Source: Cephalotus follicularis
Lineage: Eukaryota > Streptophyta > Magnoliopsida > Oxalidales > Cephalotaceae
NCBI GenBank assembly: GCA_001972305.1
Contig: BDDD01001368.1
Coordinates: 1 to 64,000 of the forward strand
DNA length: 64,000 bases
Direction: 5' to 3'
The notes under the pieces: model-generated
Databases searched by the model: none
What the model saw: only the letters and a program-made list of their open reading frames with translations
What the model was told of the DNA's origin: nothing
In this document: positions 25,072 to 37,404 of the stretch, in pieces
Numbering within the stretch: the stretch's first letter is position 1
Layout of the letters: each line of letters starts with the position of its first letter
Translations under genes and position numbers: made by a program

Positions 25072-28000
25072 TGACACGCCCCGTTCCCGAGGAGGAAGGA
25101 TCCCTCACCTGGATCCCTAACCAAAACCCCAACAACCACAAAGGTTAATGCTAAGGCTAGGGCAGGCATTAAAAATGCGATGCCGAGGAGAGCCGCGCTC
25201 CCCAAACCAAACACACCCAAGGCATAAAAACAAGGAATGCCCGAGCAGGGAGGAGGAAAGAAGGAACGGTAAAACTGTAACATGACCCTTACTTAAACCC
25301 TAAATAAAGCTCACCGTTTAACTAAAAGAAACGCGCACAAGACCCTCGTATCAAACGCACCGTTTAACTAAAGGGAACGAATGCAACATCCACTTAGCAA
25401 ACGCACCGTTTAACTAAAGGGAACGCGCACCACACCCACTGCCCAAACGCACCGTTCCACTAAAGGGAACATGTCAGGGGAGGGAGCCAGGGCAAAGAAC
25501 CCAACACTACGTTTTGCCTCGGGTCCCGGACAGGGGATGCCAACACAACATAACGTACCACAAACTAGGCTTGTGCCCCATCCTAAGACATGCCTTCCCA
25601 GGATGAACCATCCTCAGCCATGTCCTCATTGGACGACAACACTTAACAAAGGCTAAGCCTAGGATCAACACAAGGGCCTGGGGACAAACTTCAAGCACAT
25701 GGGACAACCTCCCGAGGTCCCACCAACACTCGAACTACACTAAGGAGACAACATATCACCCCGGTCAGGCACCCAAGGGATCCACCAGGGCTCACCCACA
25801 AAAACGTCTCCAGGGACCGAACTGGTCCGAGGTCGAGAGGTCGAGCAAAACTAAGGAAAACTGCTTACCTCCACTAACGCCTACGGTATGCCGGGAACAA
25901 CACCCGGGGAAGCCCCCAGACTCCAGCTTAGGGTCAACCAACCCGAGCTGTGAAGTCAACCTAAGGTTTGACAAACCGTGATCAAAGCAACCTTTCCCCC
26001 GGAATCTCAGCAGAGGTGCCATGCACAAAAGGTCCCGGGGAGAAACACTGAAGTTTCACCAAGGACAGGGCTGGGGAGACCTGCTCCTCTGCCCAGGGTC
26101 AAAAAACCCGTGAACTTATACGCCGTCCCTGCACACCCAAACAGTAAGCCAAAAACAGCACCAGGGCTGGGAAAACAGCATAACAACAAAGTATATAAAA
26201 CAAGATAAATAAATTATATACACGGTCCCGGGCAATCTGTCGAGGACACCCAACATCCAAGAGTTTTACACATGTTTACAAGAAGGTTTTACAAGACATA
26301 GACATTAAAAGAAACTATACAAAAGAACCCCCAAGAATGTCCCCAAATGCATGAAGGTGCTCGTGGCCTATAAGCCATCCTAAGGTGCTGCATCAGGCGT
26401 CTACCTCTCTCTACAAGCTGTCCTTAGTGGATCTTAAGAACACTGCTGCCCCGCTCCCTCTGCACACAAAAATGAGAGGGGATTAGTCCAAATGACTAGT
26501 GAGTATGATCAAAGAGTATCCTGGACGACCCACTTCCACCGGGGTGCTAAGAGTCAAGGTGAACGTGCCCTGCCCCAACTGGGCCGAGAACAACCCATAA
26601 CCACTGCTCAACAAAACAAAGCAGGGGTGAAAAATATACAAGGATATTAATGAAAAAGAAAGTCTGAGGAGACGTTAGAGCTACCAACTCAATGACTGAC
26701 CTCAAGGAAGGAAGATAAAAAATAGTTTATATATCAGAACATGCCAAGGATCCAAGAATCAACAGAAGATCAACTGTAAGGATCAACAATTCTCAAGGGG
26801 ACTACTGGTACTGTATCAATCACAAGCACATTCCACAGACGCACATGCACAATCAAACTCACACATTTCCATAGCCGAAACCACCTCGGCAGCATAAATA
26901 ACAAACTCCGTTGACATTCTATCAACGCGGTCAGGGGCTACGGGACTGAACACATCCCTAATATACTCAATATAGATACCCACTTCTAGAGCACAGTATG
27001 AACATCGGTAGAAGGGCTACGCAATCTCTCTTCCCCCGAAAAATCACACGTTGGCACACCTCACCACATAAACCTCAAATGAGGGGCTACACAAGCCCAC
27101 CCTCATCGAAAATGATGAGCTCAGCACTACACCAGGTGAACCTCAATCGAGAAGCTACCTCGTCGGAAATCACATAGCGTTAATATCATGCAAGGGGCTC
27201 GCGAATCACCGCTCAGCTCCACCCTTGACGCGATAACAGAGGAGAACCTCGGCTCAGAGGTAAGTGTATCACCACTTAGACCATCTTGTGACGGCAATCT
27301 CATACATGACCATGTAACTAGCACCAGTAACCAGTACCCGAGGACAACAACACATGATATCAAATAAAGCATGAATACTTAAACAGAAAGGGGAAACAAC
27401 AGGTTCAAGCCAGGCAAGTAGTATTTGTTAGATATAGTGAACCGACAAGCCATTAGATGGGTTGTCACATTATATCTTACCATGTATAGAACAATCTTAT
27501 TCTTATATATATGATGTGTGCTAAATTTGTAATGTCTATATCACTTGTATTTTATCACATAATTGAAGTAGTTTAATTATTACCTACTTATACTAGTGAT
27601 GCCCTGACATTAGGTTGGATGCCTGGCATGGAGGCTGTGAGACTGGTTACCTTAATCCTTATGTCAGACTTGTTCCAAGTCATAGGTTCACTTTGTGGGC
27701 ATTAGTGAACCGGATAGACTTGCGCGTATGTTGCCTGCTCATGGAATCGGGGGATGGATTCTCTCACTACCATTTTGGAAGGCGTCGACGTCTTTGAGCA
27801 GAACGTGCAAACTGTGCATGAGCTCAAATCGTGGGCACGATCTCTCCCTAGTTTCCAACATCCAGCTCCCGTTCTTGCACGTTTTAGAAACGTGAGAATC
27901 ATGGCTTCGGACTCCAAGGGAGTGAAGGCAATGATTCTGAGTAAATGGGAGAATGGGAGAGAGAATCAGAGGCCGGTATTAAACATTTCTGCAGAAATGA

Positions 28001-29266
28001 ATGCAAAAGGAGGATGACACTTTTGCTGGGCAATTGGACCTCGAAATCCTCTCTGCAAGTGAGTGTTCCTTTAATTGATATACACCAAGCAAGGCTTATC
28101 TAGGGTGGATTGATTACTGAATTCATTGGTCATAATCAATACTCCTTTTCTAAGCTAAGTGAGAGAGTGAGTGAGTTCTAGTTCTTAGTGTTTGCTGGAA
28201 GGAGTGCTTGATGTTCCTGAGGCTTGGAGAAGATCAAAGGGAATCAACTCAAGCTAGTAGCGGCAAAGATAGAAGGAGCCTTCACCCACTGGTATAACCT
28301 ATGGCCCCCTCTTCTTCTTGCCATGTTTGTGTGTCACCATTGGATGCAATGGTGACACCAATTCAATTCTGTTGATGTTATGGTGATCCATGGGATATGT
28401 GGACGTGCCTTTTATGGACTTATTTTGTTATATTGGGTGTTCTTCCGCTGCATGATTGTTAGTTAAAAATTTTATTCTACACTCTTACACCCTATATCCA
28501 TTTTGGCACCGGAGTCGATTGCGACGATTCCATCAGTATTCACATGCAATATCAACAAGATGACAGGAGAAGAAATCCTAGTCAAAGGTAATATCATGGA
28601 AGGGTATAAAATAAACAAACTCTCAGTTATAAATTGATAGAAAGGAGAACATCCCACTCACTAGTATCAACAGCTTCCTCAGCTAGTTTCCTTGTTGTGC
28701 GGGCTCCGTGCCTAGATCTTCCTCTGCAAGACCAACACACAACAACGCTTAGCTACCATGAACAACATCTCTGAAGCTATGCAAGAACCCTAAACAACCA
28801 TGAAAACCAAGGTGAAGCTCTTCCTCGGCCTCAAAGATCGTGCCTGCACCAACCATGTGACGCACCAAAAGCACTGAGGAGGACACTCACCTGCTTGACG
28901 CGTAGACGGGTGAAAGAAAGTTCCAACCTCAAACAGCGTTCAAAGCTTTAGAAGAAAGATGAAGAAGAAAGATGGAAGATGAAGGCTCACTCTCCCAACT
29001 GCTTCTTCCGATGTGAAGAGATGGATATCATATCTGCCAAAGTCAACTATTAAGCTTCCTAAGCAAGCTTTGTACATATCCCAATACCATCTAACACTTC
29101 TCTTATCTCTTAACCCATCTTACCAACGTTGGGCCTCCACCAAGCCCAAAGCCAACAAACTCTTAACCAAGAAGGAGAAGCCCAAACCAACACAACAAAG
29201 GAGAAAAGAAAAAAAAATTCCCCCAAGGCCAAACATCAATTACAAAAATTAATGCGGGCCGTTACA
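25072..29266 (-). repeat. G3 3' LTR, with I1 inside
   Basis: On the plus strand it opens TGACACGCCCCG and closes GCGGGCCGTTACA. It pairs with 43658-46519 and, in reverse, with the G6 LTR. Near its outer end lie four short units with the core CGCACCGTTTAACTAAAGGG (about 25310-25470). Candidate leader-intron signals on the minus strand are a donor CAG|GTGAGTGT at 28890 and an acceptor block ending 26460. I1 falls between them. No gene. Confidence 0.9.
27426..28535 (+). mobile_element. I1: probable copia solo LTR in the G3 3' LTR
   Basis: A 1,110-base insertion is absent from the other G3 LTR (near 46030) and flanked by GTATT (27421-27425, 28536-28540). It runs TGTTAGATATAG to GATTCCATCA, the usual style of copia LTR ends in plus sense. 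No primer site, purine tract or protein motif is seen. An 87-codon open frame (27754-28017) resembles nothing I know and is probably chance. A GCGTCGACG core occurs once near 27783. It could also be a small non-autonomous element rather than a solo LTR. Confidence 0.75.
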
Positions 29267-29269
29267 AAA

Positions 29270-30500
29270 TCTGGTCCTTACATTCCCAAGTAGCATCTTC
29301 TGCTACATGGTTCCTCCACAAGATCTTCACCAAGGGTATGGTCTTATTCCTCAAAACCTATTCTCGTCAGTATCAGATCTGCACTGGGGCTTCCTCATAA
29401 GCCAACACTGGTAAAACCTCTTCGTCCAACACCACGGGCTCAATCAACACATGGGAAGGACCAGCAACGTATTTCCTCAACACCGATACATGGAACACGT
29501 TGTGCACCCTGGACATTCCCTCAGGCAATGCCAGACAATAAGCCACTAGTCCGATCCTTTGCAAAACTTCAAAAGGACCTATGTACCTTGGGCTAAGCTT
29601 CCCACGCTTGCCAAAACGAACAATCCCCGTGTAAGGTGATACCTTGCTGAACACCTTATCACCTATAGGGAATTGCAAGTCCTTTCGGCACTTGTATGCG
29701 TAGCTCTTCTGCATACTCTAGACTGCCCGCAGAAGATCTCGGATCACCTTCACCTTCTCTGCTACGTCCCTGACCAACTATGGTCCTAGCAACTGGAGTT
29801 CTCCCACCTCGTTCCAACACAAAGGAGTTCGACAACGTCTACCATACAACGCCTCATAAGGAGCCATACAAATGCTCACCTGGTAGCTGTTGTTGTAGGC
29901 GAACTCGATTAAAGTCAAATGGTCATCCCAACTTTCTCAGAAAACCATGACACAGGCTCTCAACATGTCCTCAAGAATCTGGATAGCACGGTCAGACTGC
30001 CCATCAGACTGAGGATGGTACGCCGTACTGAGTCACAAGTCCGTACCCATCGTCCTCAGCAAGCTCCTCCAGAATCTTGATGTGAACCTCAGGTCTCTAT
30101 CCGAAACTATGCTGCTGGGGATCCCATGTAACCTGATCACACCGTCCACATACAACCGAGCTAACTTGTCCAAACTGAAGTCCTTCCTTATAGGTATGAA
30201 GAGAGCAGACTTGGTCAGACAATTGACAATCACCCAGATTGCATCATGCTTGCTCCTCGTCCGAGGAAAACCTGTGACAAAGTCAATCGATATGTTGTCC
30301 CATTTCCACACTAGAATAGGAAGCGGTTGAAGAAGAACTGAAGGCTTCTGTCGCTCAGCCTTCACCTGCTGGCACATCAAGTACCTTACCACAAACCTGG
30401 AAATCTCACGCTTCATGCCCCGCCACCAAAAAGATTGCCTTAGGTCATGATACATCTTGGTACCCCCAAGATGCATTGACCAAGGAGAACACTGAGCTTT
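29270..30500 (-). pseudogene. G3 integrase and chromodomain relic
   Basis: In element order it shows MHLGGTKMYHDLRQ-FWW (zinc-binding region), C..CQQVKAERQKPS, the core residues IDFVTGFPRT and GIPSSIVSDRD, an RYIGPFEVLQRIG module and a chromodomain tail (PLVKILWRNH...ATWE) against the 3' LTR. It is typical of Tekay/Del integrase. Broken. Confidence 0.88.
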
Positions 30501-30510
30501 AGGGAGAACT

Positions 30511-30584
30511 AAGTAAGGGTCTTGTTACGGTTTTACCCTTCCTTCTTTCCTCATCCATGCTCGGGCATTCCTTGTTTTTATGCC
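30511..30584 (+). repeat. Inverted fragment of G3-family LTR inside G3 pol
   Basis: About 74 bases match the complement of the G3 LTR at about 25229-25302. Shared stretches include CTCGGGCATTCCTTG and CCTTCTTTCCTC. It stands between RNase H and integrase relics and points opposite to the host element. No flanking duplication is seen, so it is unlikely to be an ordinary insertion; a template switch during reverse transcription or a repair patch is more likely. Confidence 0.7.
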
Positions 30585-30589
30585 TATGA

Positions 30590-32060
30590 TCTCCTACTTA
30601 ATCGTCTCAACATGTGGCACACATATCCTTACCCCAAACATCAGTGCACCGTCACCCCTGATGTGGAAGTCAATCCGAGAACCCTCTCTGATTTGCTTCA
30701 GCAACTTGGCCAACCGCCAGTCATTTTCTAGTAATCCCCGGATATGCTCTTCCCAAACAGACCTCACTTGTAGAGAAGCCAACAATGCTCCACTGTCTCC
30801 GGTAGACAGCTCTTCCCTCAAAGACCTCAACTGTTCCAACATTGGCAAGTAAACCAACCGTACATGAGCCAAGGAAGTGGAGGACTTCCTGCTCAATGGA
30901 TCAGTAACCACGTTGGCCTTACCAGGATGATACTCAATAGTGCAGTCATAATCCTTGATGAGCTCGATCCATCTCCTCTGCCTCATATTCAAATGCGGTT
31001 GAGAAGACAGATACTTCAAACTCTGGAGGTCGGTAAATATCTTGCATACCTCACCATATAGATAGTGACGCCATATCTTCAAAGCAAACACTACCGCAGC
31101 CAACTCCAAATCATGTATAGGGTAACTGAGCTCATGAACCTTCAACTACCGAGAAGCATAGGCAATAACCTTGCCCTCTTGCATCAACACACAACCAAGT
31201 CCATGCAAAGAAGCATTACTGTATACCACAAAACCAACCCCTGGGGAAGGAAGGGTCAACACCGGAGCTGACGTTAACCTATCCTTCAACGTCTGGAAGC
31301 TCTTCTCACAGAACTCTGACCAAACAAACTTCGCATCCTTCATTGTAAACTTTGACAGAGGAGCAACTATTGCAGAGAATCCTTCCACGAATCTTCAGTA
31401 ATAGCAGCAAGTCCAAGGAAACTGCACACTTCATGTACGCTCTTGGGTCTTTCCCAGACCGACACAGATTCAACCTTCCTCGAGTCCACTTAAACACCCT
31501 GGCCCGAGATCACATGGCCCAAAAACACAACACTGTCTAGCCAAAACTCACACTTACTGAGCTTAGCATACAACTTATGGTTTCTCAAGGTTTGCGAAAC
31601 AATCCTCAGGTGTTCCTTGTGCTCAACCATACTCCGCGAGTATGCCACCATGTCGTCTATGAACACCACCACAAAGGTATCCAAGAAGGGTTGGAACAGA
31701 CGATTCATCAAATCCATGAAAGCGGCCGCTGCATTGGTTAAACCAAAAGGCATAACCGAGAACTCAAAGAGACCATAACAAGATCTGAAGGCTGTCTTCG
31801 AAACATCCTCTTCCTTCACCTTCAACTGGTGATATCCGGACTGAATATCTATCTTAGAGAACACACAAGCGTCTCGCAACTGATCAAAGAAGTCATCTAT
31901 CCTTTGCAACGGTTACTTGTTACGCACAGTGACCTTGTTAAGCTGCCTGTAGTCAATACACAAACGCATAGCTCCATCCTTTTTCTTCACAAACAGAACT
32001 GAAGCACCCCATGGAGAACTACTAGGTCGGATAAATCCTTTATCCAACAAGTCTTCCAAC
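30590..32060 (-). pseudogene. G3 reverse transcriptase and RNase H relic
   Basis: RT motifs are [33 protein letters not shown] and the FIDDMVAYS catalytic core (about 31668-31640). RNase H shows [36 protein letters not shown] and DPLSRK. It is a classic gypsy RT-RNase H order, broken in several places. Confidence 0.9.
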
Positions 32061-33839
32061 TATACCTTAAGCTCTTTCAACTCTACTGGTGCCATATGAT
32101 AAGGAGCAAGGGATATAGGAGCCGCACCAGGGATCAACTCAATCTCAAAGTCTATTTCCCTGTCTGGAGGAAGACCTGGTAACTCGTCGGGGAAGACATC
32201 GGGATACTCACAAACCACGGGTATGTCCCCTACGACTGGCTTAGTCATCCGAGTATCCACCACATGAGCTAAGAATCCTTGCGCACCTTTACCCAAAGCC
32301 TTACGTGCAACCATAGCTGAGATCAACTTCAGAAGTGCCGAGCGCTGCTCGCAAACTAGCTCAATGCCTGAATCATCGGGCAAATAAAAGGGAACAACCC
32401 TACGTGAACAATCAACCACTGCTCGGTGCCTTGCCAGCCAGTCCATGCCCAGGATGGCATCAAAGTCCTCAAACTGGAAGGGAATAAGGTCAGCCACAAA
32501 ACTCTGTCCCTTGATCACAACAACACAACCCCTGTAGACTCGTCCAACACGGTAACTCTGGCCCGTAGGAACAGATACGAAGATCTATTTTTCCAAGGAA
32601 CTTAACACTCCACATGCATATATGCAAAATGCATAGGCAACAAAAGATAAAGAGGCTCCTGTGTCAAACAAAATTTTGGCATCTCTGCTGAAGATAAGAG
32701 CATTACATATAGCCACGTCTGCGGATCTAAGAGCATCTTCTCTGTTCAGAGCAAAGACTCTAGATGTTGCCGCTGGTCTACCCTGCTAACGACTTCCACC
32801 AGCCCTTGATGATCCCGCTTGCGAAGCCGTTGATCCACCTCTGGCTCCTGCTAGTTGTCTATTGGAAGCAACTGATCCAGGTGTCGTCATGGTTTGCTGG
32901 ACATGTGGACAATTCCTCTTGATGTGCCCAACCTAGCCACACTGGAAACATTCAAGGGTATCTGTCTTGCAGTTGCCAAAGTGCAAGCGACCACACTTCT
33001 GGCACTTGGGAGGCTGTTGAGAAGCTGATGAACTCTGGTGCCTACTCTATTGCGCACCACTGGCTGTAGGAGGACTGGCCTGTTGCAGAGAAAACGTACC
33101 CAGGCCATCAGACCTGGCCTATTCCAAGTTTCCACCGTCAGCTTGCTGGTTGGAGTACCGTTCCCTTCGTTTCCCTTGTCCTCGGGAAGAACCCTCCCCT
33201 TGAGCAACCTGCTGTCCATCTCCCTTCTGTCCCCTTTCCTGGCGATTCCTCTACTCCATAATACTCTGCTCAACTCTCTTGGCAGATTCCACCAATTCTC
33301 CAAAGATAGTCCAGTTTTTTGCTGCCACAGTACGTCGCACCTCAGGGTTCAACCCGTCCAAGAATTTCTCACACATCTCCTCATGGTCTGCCACCAAAGC
33401 AGGAGCAAAATTAGACAACTCCATAAAGCGGTATTCATACTGGGTCACGGTCATACTTCCTTGACGTAGATGCAAAAACTCTCTCCTTGCACTTCACGAA
33501 GGTGGCCGAAAAGAAGTATTGACGAAACTCTCTCTTGAAAACATCCCAAGTGATCATAGCAACATCAACATGCCTAGCTTGTAGAGCTTCCTACCAACGA
33601 AGAGCATTCTTCCTTACCAAGAAGATGACAAGTCCAACGCGTGAGTCGTCAGAAACTCACATCTGTACAAAGAGCATCTCAAGATGATTCATCCATGCCT
33701 CTGCATCCGCTGGATCATCCGTTCCCTCAAAGGTTGTAGCACCTAAACGTTGCAGACACTCCACTTGTAAAGCTTGAGGTCAAGAACAACTCAAAGCTTG
33801 TGCTATCAACGTAGCAAACTGCATCCACTCTGCCTAACC
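32060..33839 (-). pseudogene. G3 gag (main part) and protease relic
   Basis: Gag core shows YRFMELSNFAPALV and KFLDGLNPEVRRTV near 33440-33330. A zinc-knuckle region lies about 33010-32910 (C-rich, ending HIKRNCP). The retropepsin signature ILFDTGASLSFVAYA is near 32690-32640, and the protease tail LGMDWLARHRAVVDCS is near 32455-32400. The N-terminal part of the same gag is at 43529-43281, beyond the G5 insertion. Confidence 0.88.
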
Positions 33840-34085
33840 ACATGGGTAATATCCCATTTTTACGTATAGAATTTTCGGGCTTTTCAATTTGTTTAGTGTA
33901 GGCTGTCTATTTTTTTTCGGTTTGTGGACTACCCATTTTCGGTTTGTTTTGCTATTGGCTAGGCTAAGCGGGTTTTGGCCTTAGCCTAGTGGGTTTTGAT
34001 ATTAAGCCCATGAATAAATAAAACAAATTTTGGTTTTTTATTTATTTGTTAAAAACCATTTTCAGCATTTTTAAAAATCAAAAAC

Positions 34086-36676
34086 TGTAACACCCCCGAT
34101 GGTGGGAGCCCTTATAGGTCATAATACCAAACTGAAAATAACGGAAATCTAAACAATAGATTGATACGAAACGGATGTGGTGGTCTGAAAACTTAACTTA
34201 TAATAATCTAATGTAAAAAAGAGTCTGAAAAATTTAACAAATCATAAACAAGAACGAATCACAATCTGGTATCCAAATACTGAAATCATAACATAACCAA
34301 AATCTGAAAACATTTTTACTGAAAACTAATCTGATCCTACTGGAAAACACAAGGACCAACTCCTAGCTAATCCTCTGGCAAGTGGGTAACTCTCATCACA
34401 TGTTTCCCCCATGCTCCTGAAAACCTGTCGCATAGAAACAAAAACGCGGCTGAGCAATCCTCAGTACGGATAAGGAATTAAAACAGTAAACAGTAAACAA
34501 AATAATATGAACTTTAAATTCAGTAAATAACATAGTAAATATTCTTGAAAAGTAAAACAGAATATTTAAAAACGAGCAGTTATAAAATCATCATAACTTT
34601 ACGAAAACATAATGTCATAATTCAAAACATTATATGATTCATAATTCCATAACAGAGAATTTCTGACATACATACATATATAGGTGCAAGGGGTTTGCGA
34701 GGACCACAAGCTCTGTCGGAAAAGTCGTGTACGGCACTACACAAACATTCCAATTAATGAATCTTATCTTACAATAACTAGAGTATACTCATACGCCTCA
34801 GAAGGATCCATATCCTTCCCTCAGGATACATATTTAAAAGAGACGTCGTAGACCTATCACACCGCCACGGTAGGTGTCATGCCCTTCGTGCCAAAGAACA
34901 TGCCTATGACACCTCATAGGTAGGGTTCTTCTCTGTATGTTATTATGCTAAAAATATTGTTTTAATCTAAAACAATTTAAATAAAATTCTAAACAATTTT
35001 TGATCTAATCTGAAAACAAAATCTTAACTGTATCTGAAGTTTAACATACTTCCGAAAGTGGAAGCCATGTCTAAAACAATTATCATACTTTCGATAACAG
35101 AAAATATGCTTATTAATAATCAATATCCGAAGTAACAATGTTGAAATTCATTTCCGTAATATTATTATCAAAATGAGAACATCCGTATTAAAACACAAGT
35201 TTTATTGCTAATAAAACCAGGAACATAAATCCATTCGATAAAACGTACAAAATCATCAATTAACGAAAGTTTAATCGAAGGAGTACCAAAGAACGAAGAA
35301 TCCGTAGAAAACATATTTATTTCAGTAAGACCGAAGGAATAATCCAAAGAGCAGAAAATCCGTACCTTAGCCGATCGAACAATCTAAACAAACACGAATA
35401 CTGGACAAAAGTATCCTAGAGTGTCCTAAACTTCACCAGGAACGATATAAAGACCTAAACATACGAGTCCAAACATCACATAACATAAAACAAATCAAAA
35501 CATCAAAACTGTCATAAAGCGTCGATCGTTTGCTCCTAGGCGTCGACGGTTTAATAGCACAAATGAACAAAGCGTCGAGCCAAGAGTCGACAGACTAAGG
35601 CATAAAACAACACAAAGCGGCGAAGCTCAGAACGAAAGCGTCGACGGTTTGCGCCAGACACAGAATAACAATGCAGAAGGTAGTTTCAATTTCATGAACG
35701 ACTCATAATTTTCATATACAGAAGCTATAATAGCAATAACCAAACTTAAAAATAAGTCATATGAGTCTGTATTTATCAGTATAGTGATTACAAACACAAA
35801 ATCATGAAAATAACAAGTTTAGCATAGTGTTCATATAAAAAATATGGTTTTTAAAATTAGTTTATATAATCATGAACTATAGTCCGATTTTCCTGTATAT
35901 AATCTATAAAAACAGTAATATATATATAAATACATACACCAATGACATGATTTCTTGTTTTTAATCATCAGTATTACAAATTATGCACAAAACCCATGAA
36001 TGAACACAGCAAAAATTTAGTTTCAACAAGCTTCCAAAATCATGCTCTAGATCATATTGTAGTTGGTTTTAACACGAATTAAAAAGATGATATAGAAACT
36101 ACATAACACTAGCTACAATTTTCGTTTAGAAATTACCTCCAGAAAACGTCGAAATCAGTGTAGAAAAACGATTTCAAAGCTGCTGTTCGTTTGTAGAAAT
36201 ATGCAGAAAAGAGTTTAGGTTTTTAAAACGATTTTATCTGGTTAAATGCGAAATCCGGATTTTTAATTGTCAAAATAAGTATATTAGGACATTACCATAC
36301 TAACCAAAATGTGTCTAACACCTAAGGAAAATCGAATAACCAGAAAAGGAAAGAATCTACCCTTCCAACAGCACTATCACCGTCCAAACTGATATGGAAA
36401 GCAGAACAAAGCGTCGACTATTTACTTAAAGCGTCGACGGTTAAGCACTTAAATACAAAACGCGTCGAAGTCACACGTTTAGGCGTCGACTTGCCACACA
36501 GCAGCCAAAGCGTCGGCTGTTCTAAAGAGAGCGTCGGCGCTTTGTGCCCAGAAAACAAAAATAAAAGGAATTCAAACCAAAAACCAAAGAGATCCACATA
36601 CCATAGCATAAATAAAAAAGGATATGATATCATCAACAAACATATAAACATGTCAACATAGAAACGGGATATTACA
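34086..36676 (-). repeat. G4 3' LTR
   Basis: It runs TGTAACACCCCCGATGG to GGGATATTACA and pairs with 38757-40069, which lacks its middle. GCGTCGACG-type motifs cluster at 35518-35650 and 36410-36545. The second cluster is 130-270 bases from the sense start, that is, in U3. Candidate leader-intron signals on the minus strand are a donor GAG|GTAATTTC at 36136 and an acceptor ending CAG at 34425. No gene. Confidence 0.9.
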
Positions 36677-36730
36677 TCCACCCCCCCTTAAAAAGAGATT
36701 TCGTCCCGAAATCACAACCATACTCATACC

Positions 36731-37400
36731 TTATTCAAACAAGCGAGGATATTCCTCTCGAATATGCTCCTCCAACTCCCAAGTAGCTTCGCTTTCGGGA
36801 TGATTCTTCCATAAGACTTTTACAAAAGGGATAGTCTTACTACGAGTAACCCTCTCCTGTCTATCCAAAATAGCCTCAGCCTCCTCATCGCAAGACAAGT
36901 CCTCGCGAATACCATCAAAAGGGTAGTGAACCGCGTGCAAGGGATGATACCGATAACCCCTCAACAAAGACACATGGAACACATTATGAACATGAGATAA
37001 CTGTGGAGGTAAAGCTAATCAGTAAGCAAACGCTCCAACCTTTTCCAGAATTTCAAATGGTCCAATAAACCGTGGACTCAACTTCCCTTTCAACCCAAAC
37101 CTCCGAACTCCTTTCCATGGTGAAACTTTCAGAAACACGTGTTCACCAACTCTAAATTCCAATTCCCTCCGATGTTTGTCTGCATAACTCTTCTGTCGGG
37201 ATTGAGCTGCTTTCAGTCTCTCCCTAGCTATAGTCACTTTTTTAGTAGTGATCTGAACTAGCTCAGGACCTTCAATAGCTCTCTCGCCAATCATCCCAAC
37301 ACGTCGGAGTCCGACATTTTCTCCCATACAGTGCCTCAAATGGAGCCATCCGAATGCTAGCATGCCAACTATTGTTATATGCGAACTCCACCAATCTCAA
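36731..37400 (-). pseudogene. G4 integrase C-terminal part with chromodomain
   Basis: It shows the end of the integrase core ([15 protein letters not shown]), the module FRVGEHVFLKVSPWKGV and RFIGPFEILEKVG, then MFHVSLLRGY and the chromodomain tail PFVKVLWKNHPESEATWE. The catalytic part of integrase is absent. Retention of chromodomain with gag is unusual for a short derivative. Broken. Confidence 0.87.
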
Positions 37401-37404
37401 ATGA

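Noticed and set aside
27754-28017. 87-codon frame as a host gene or captured gene
   Set aside because: No known domain, and it lies within the I1 insertion; chance frame more likely.
33038-33469. 143-codon plus-strand frame
   Set aside because: It is the opposite strand of G3 gag, whose knuckles and core residues read on the minus strand.
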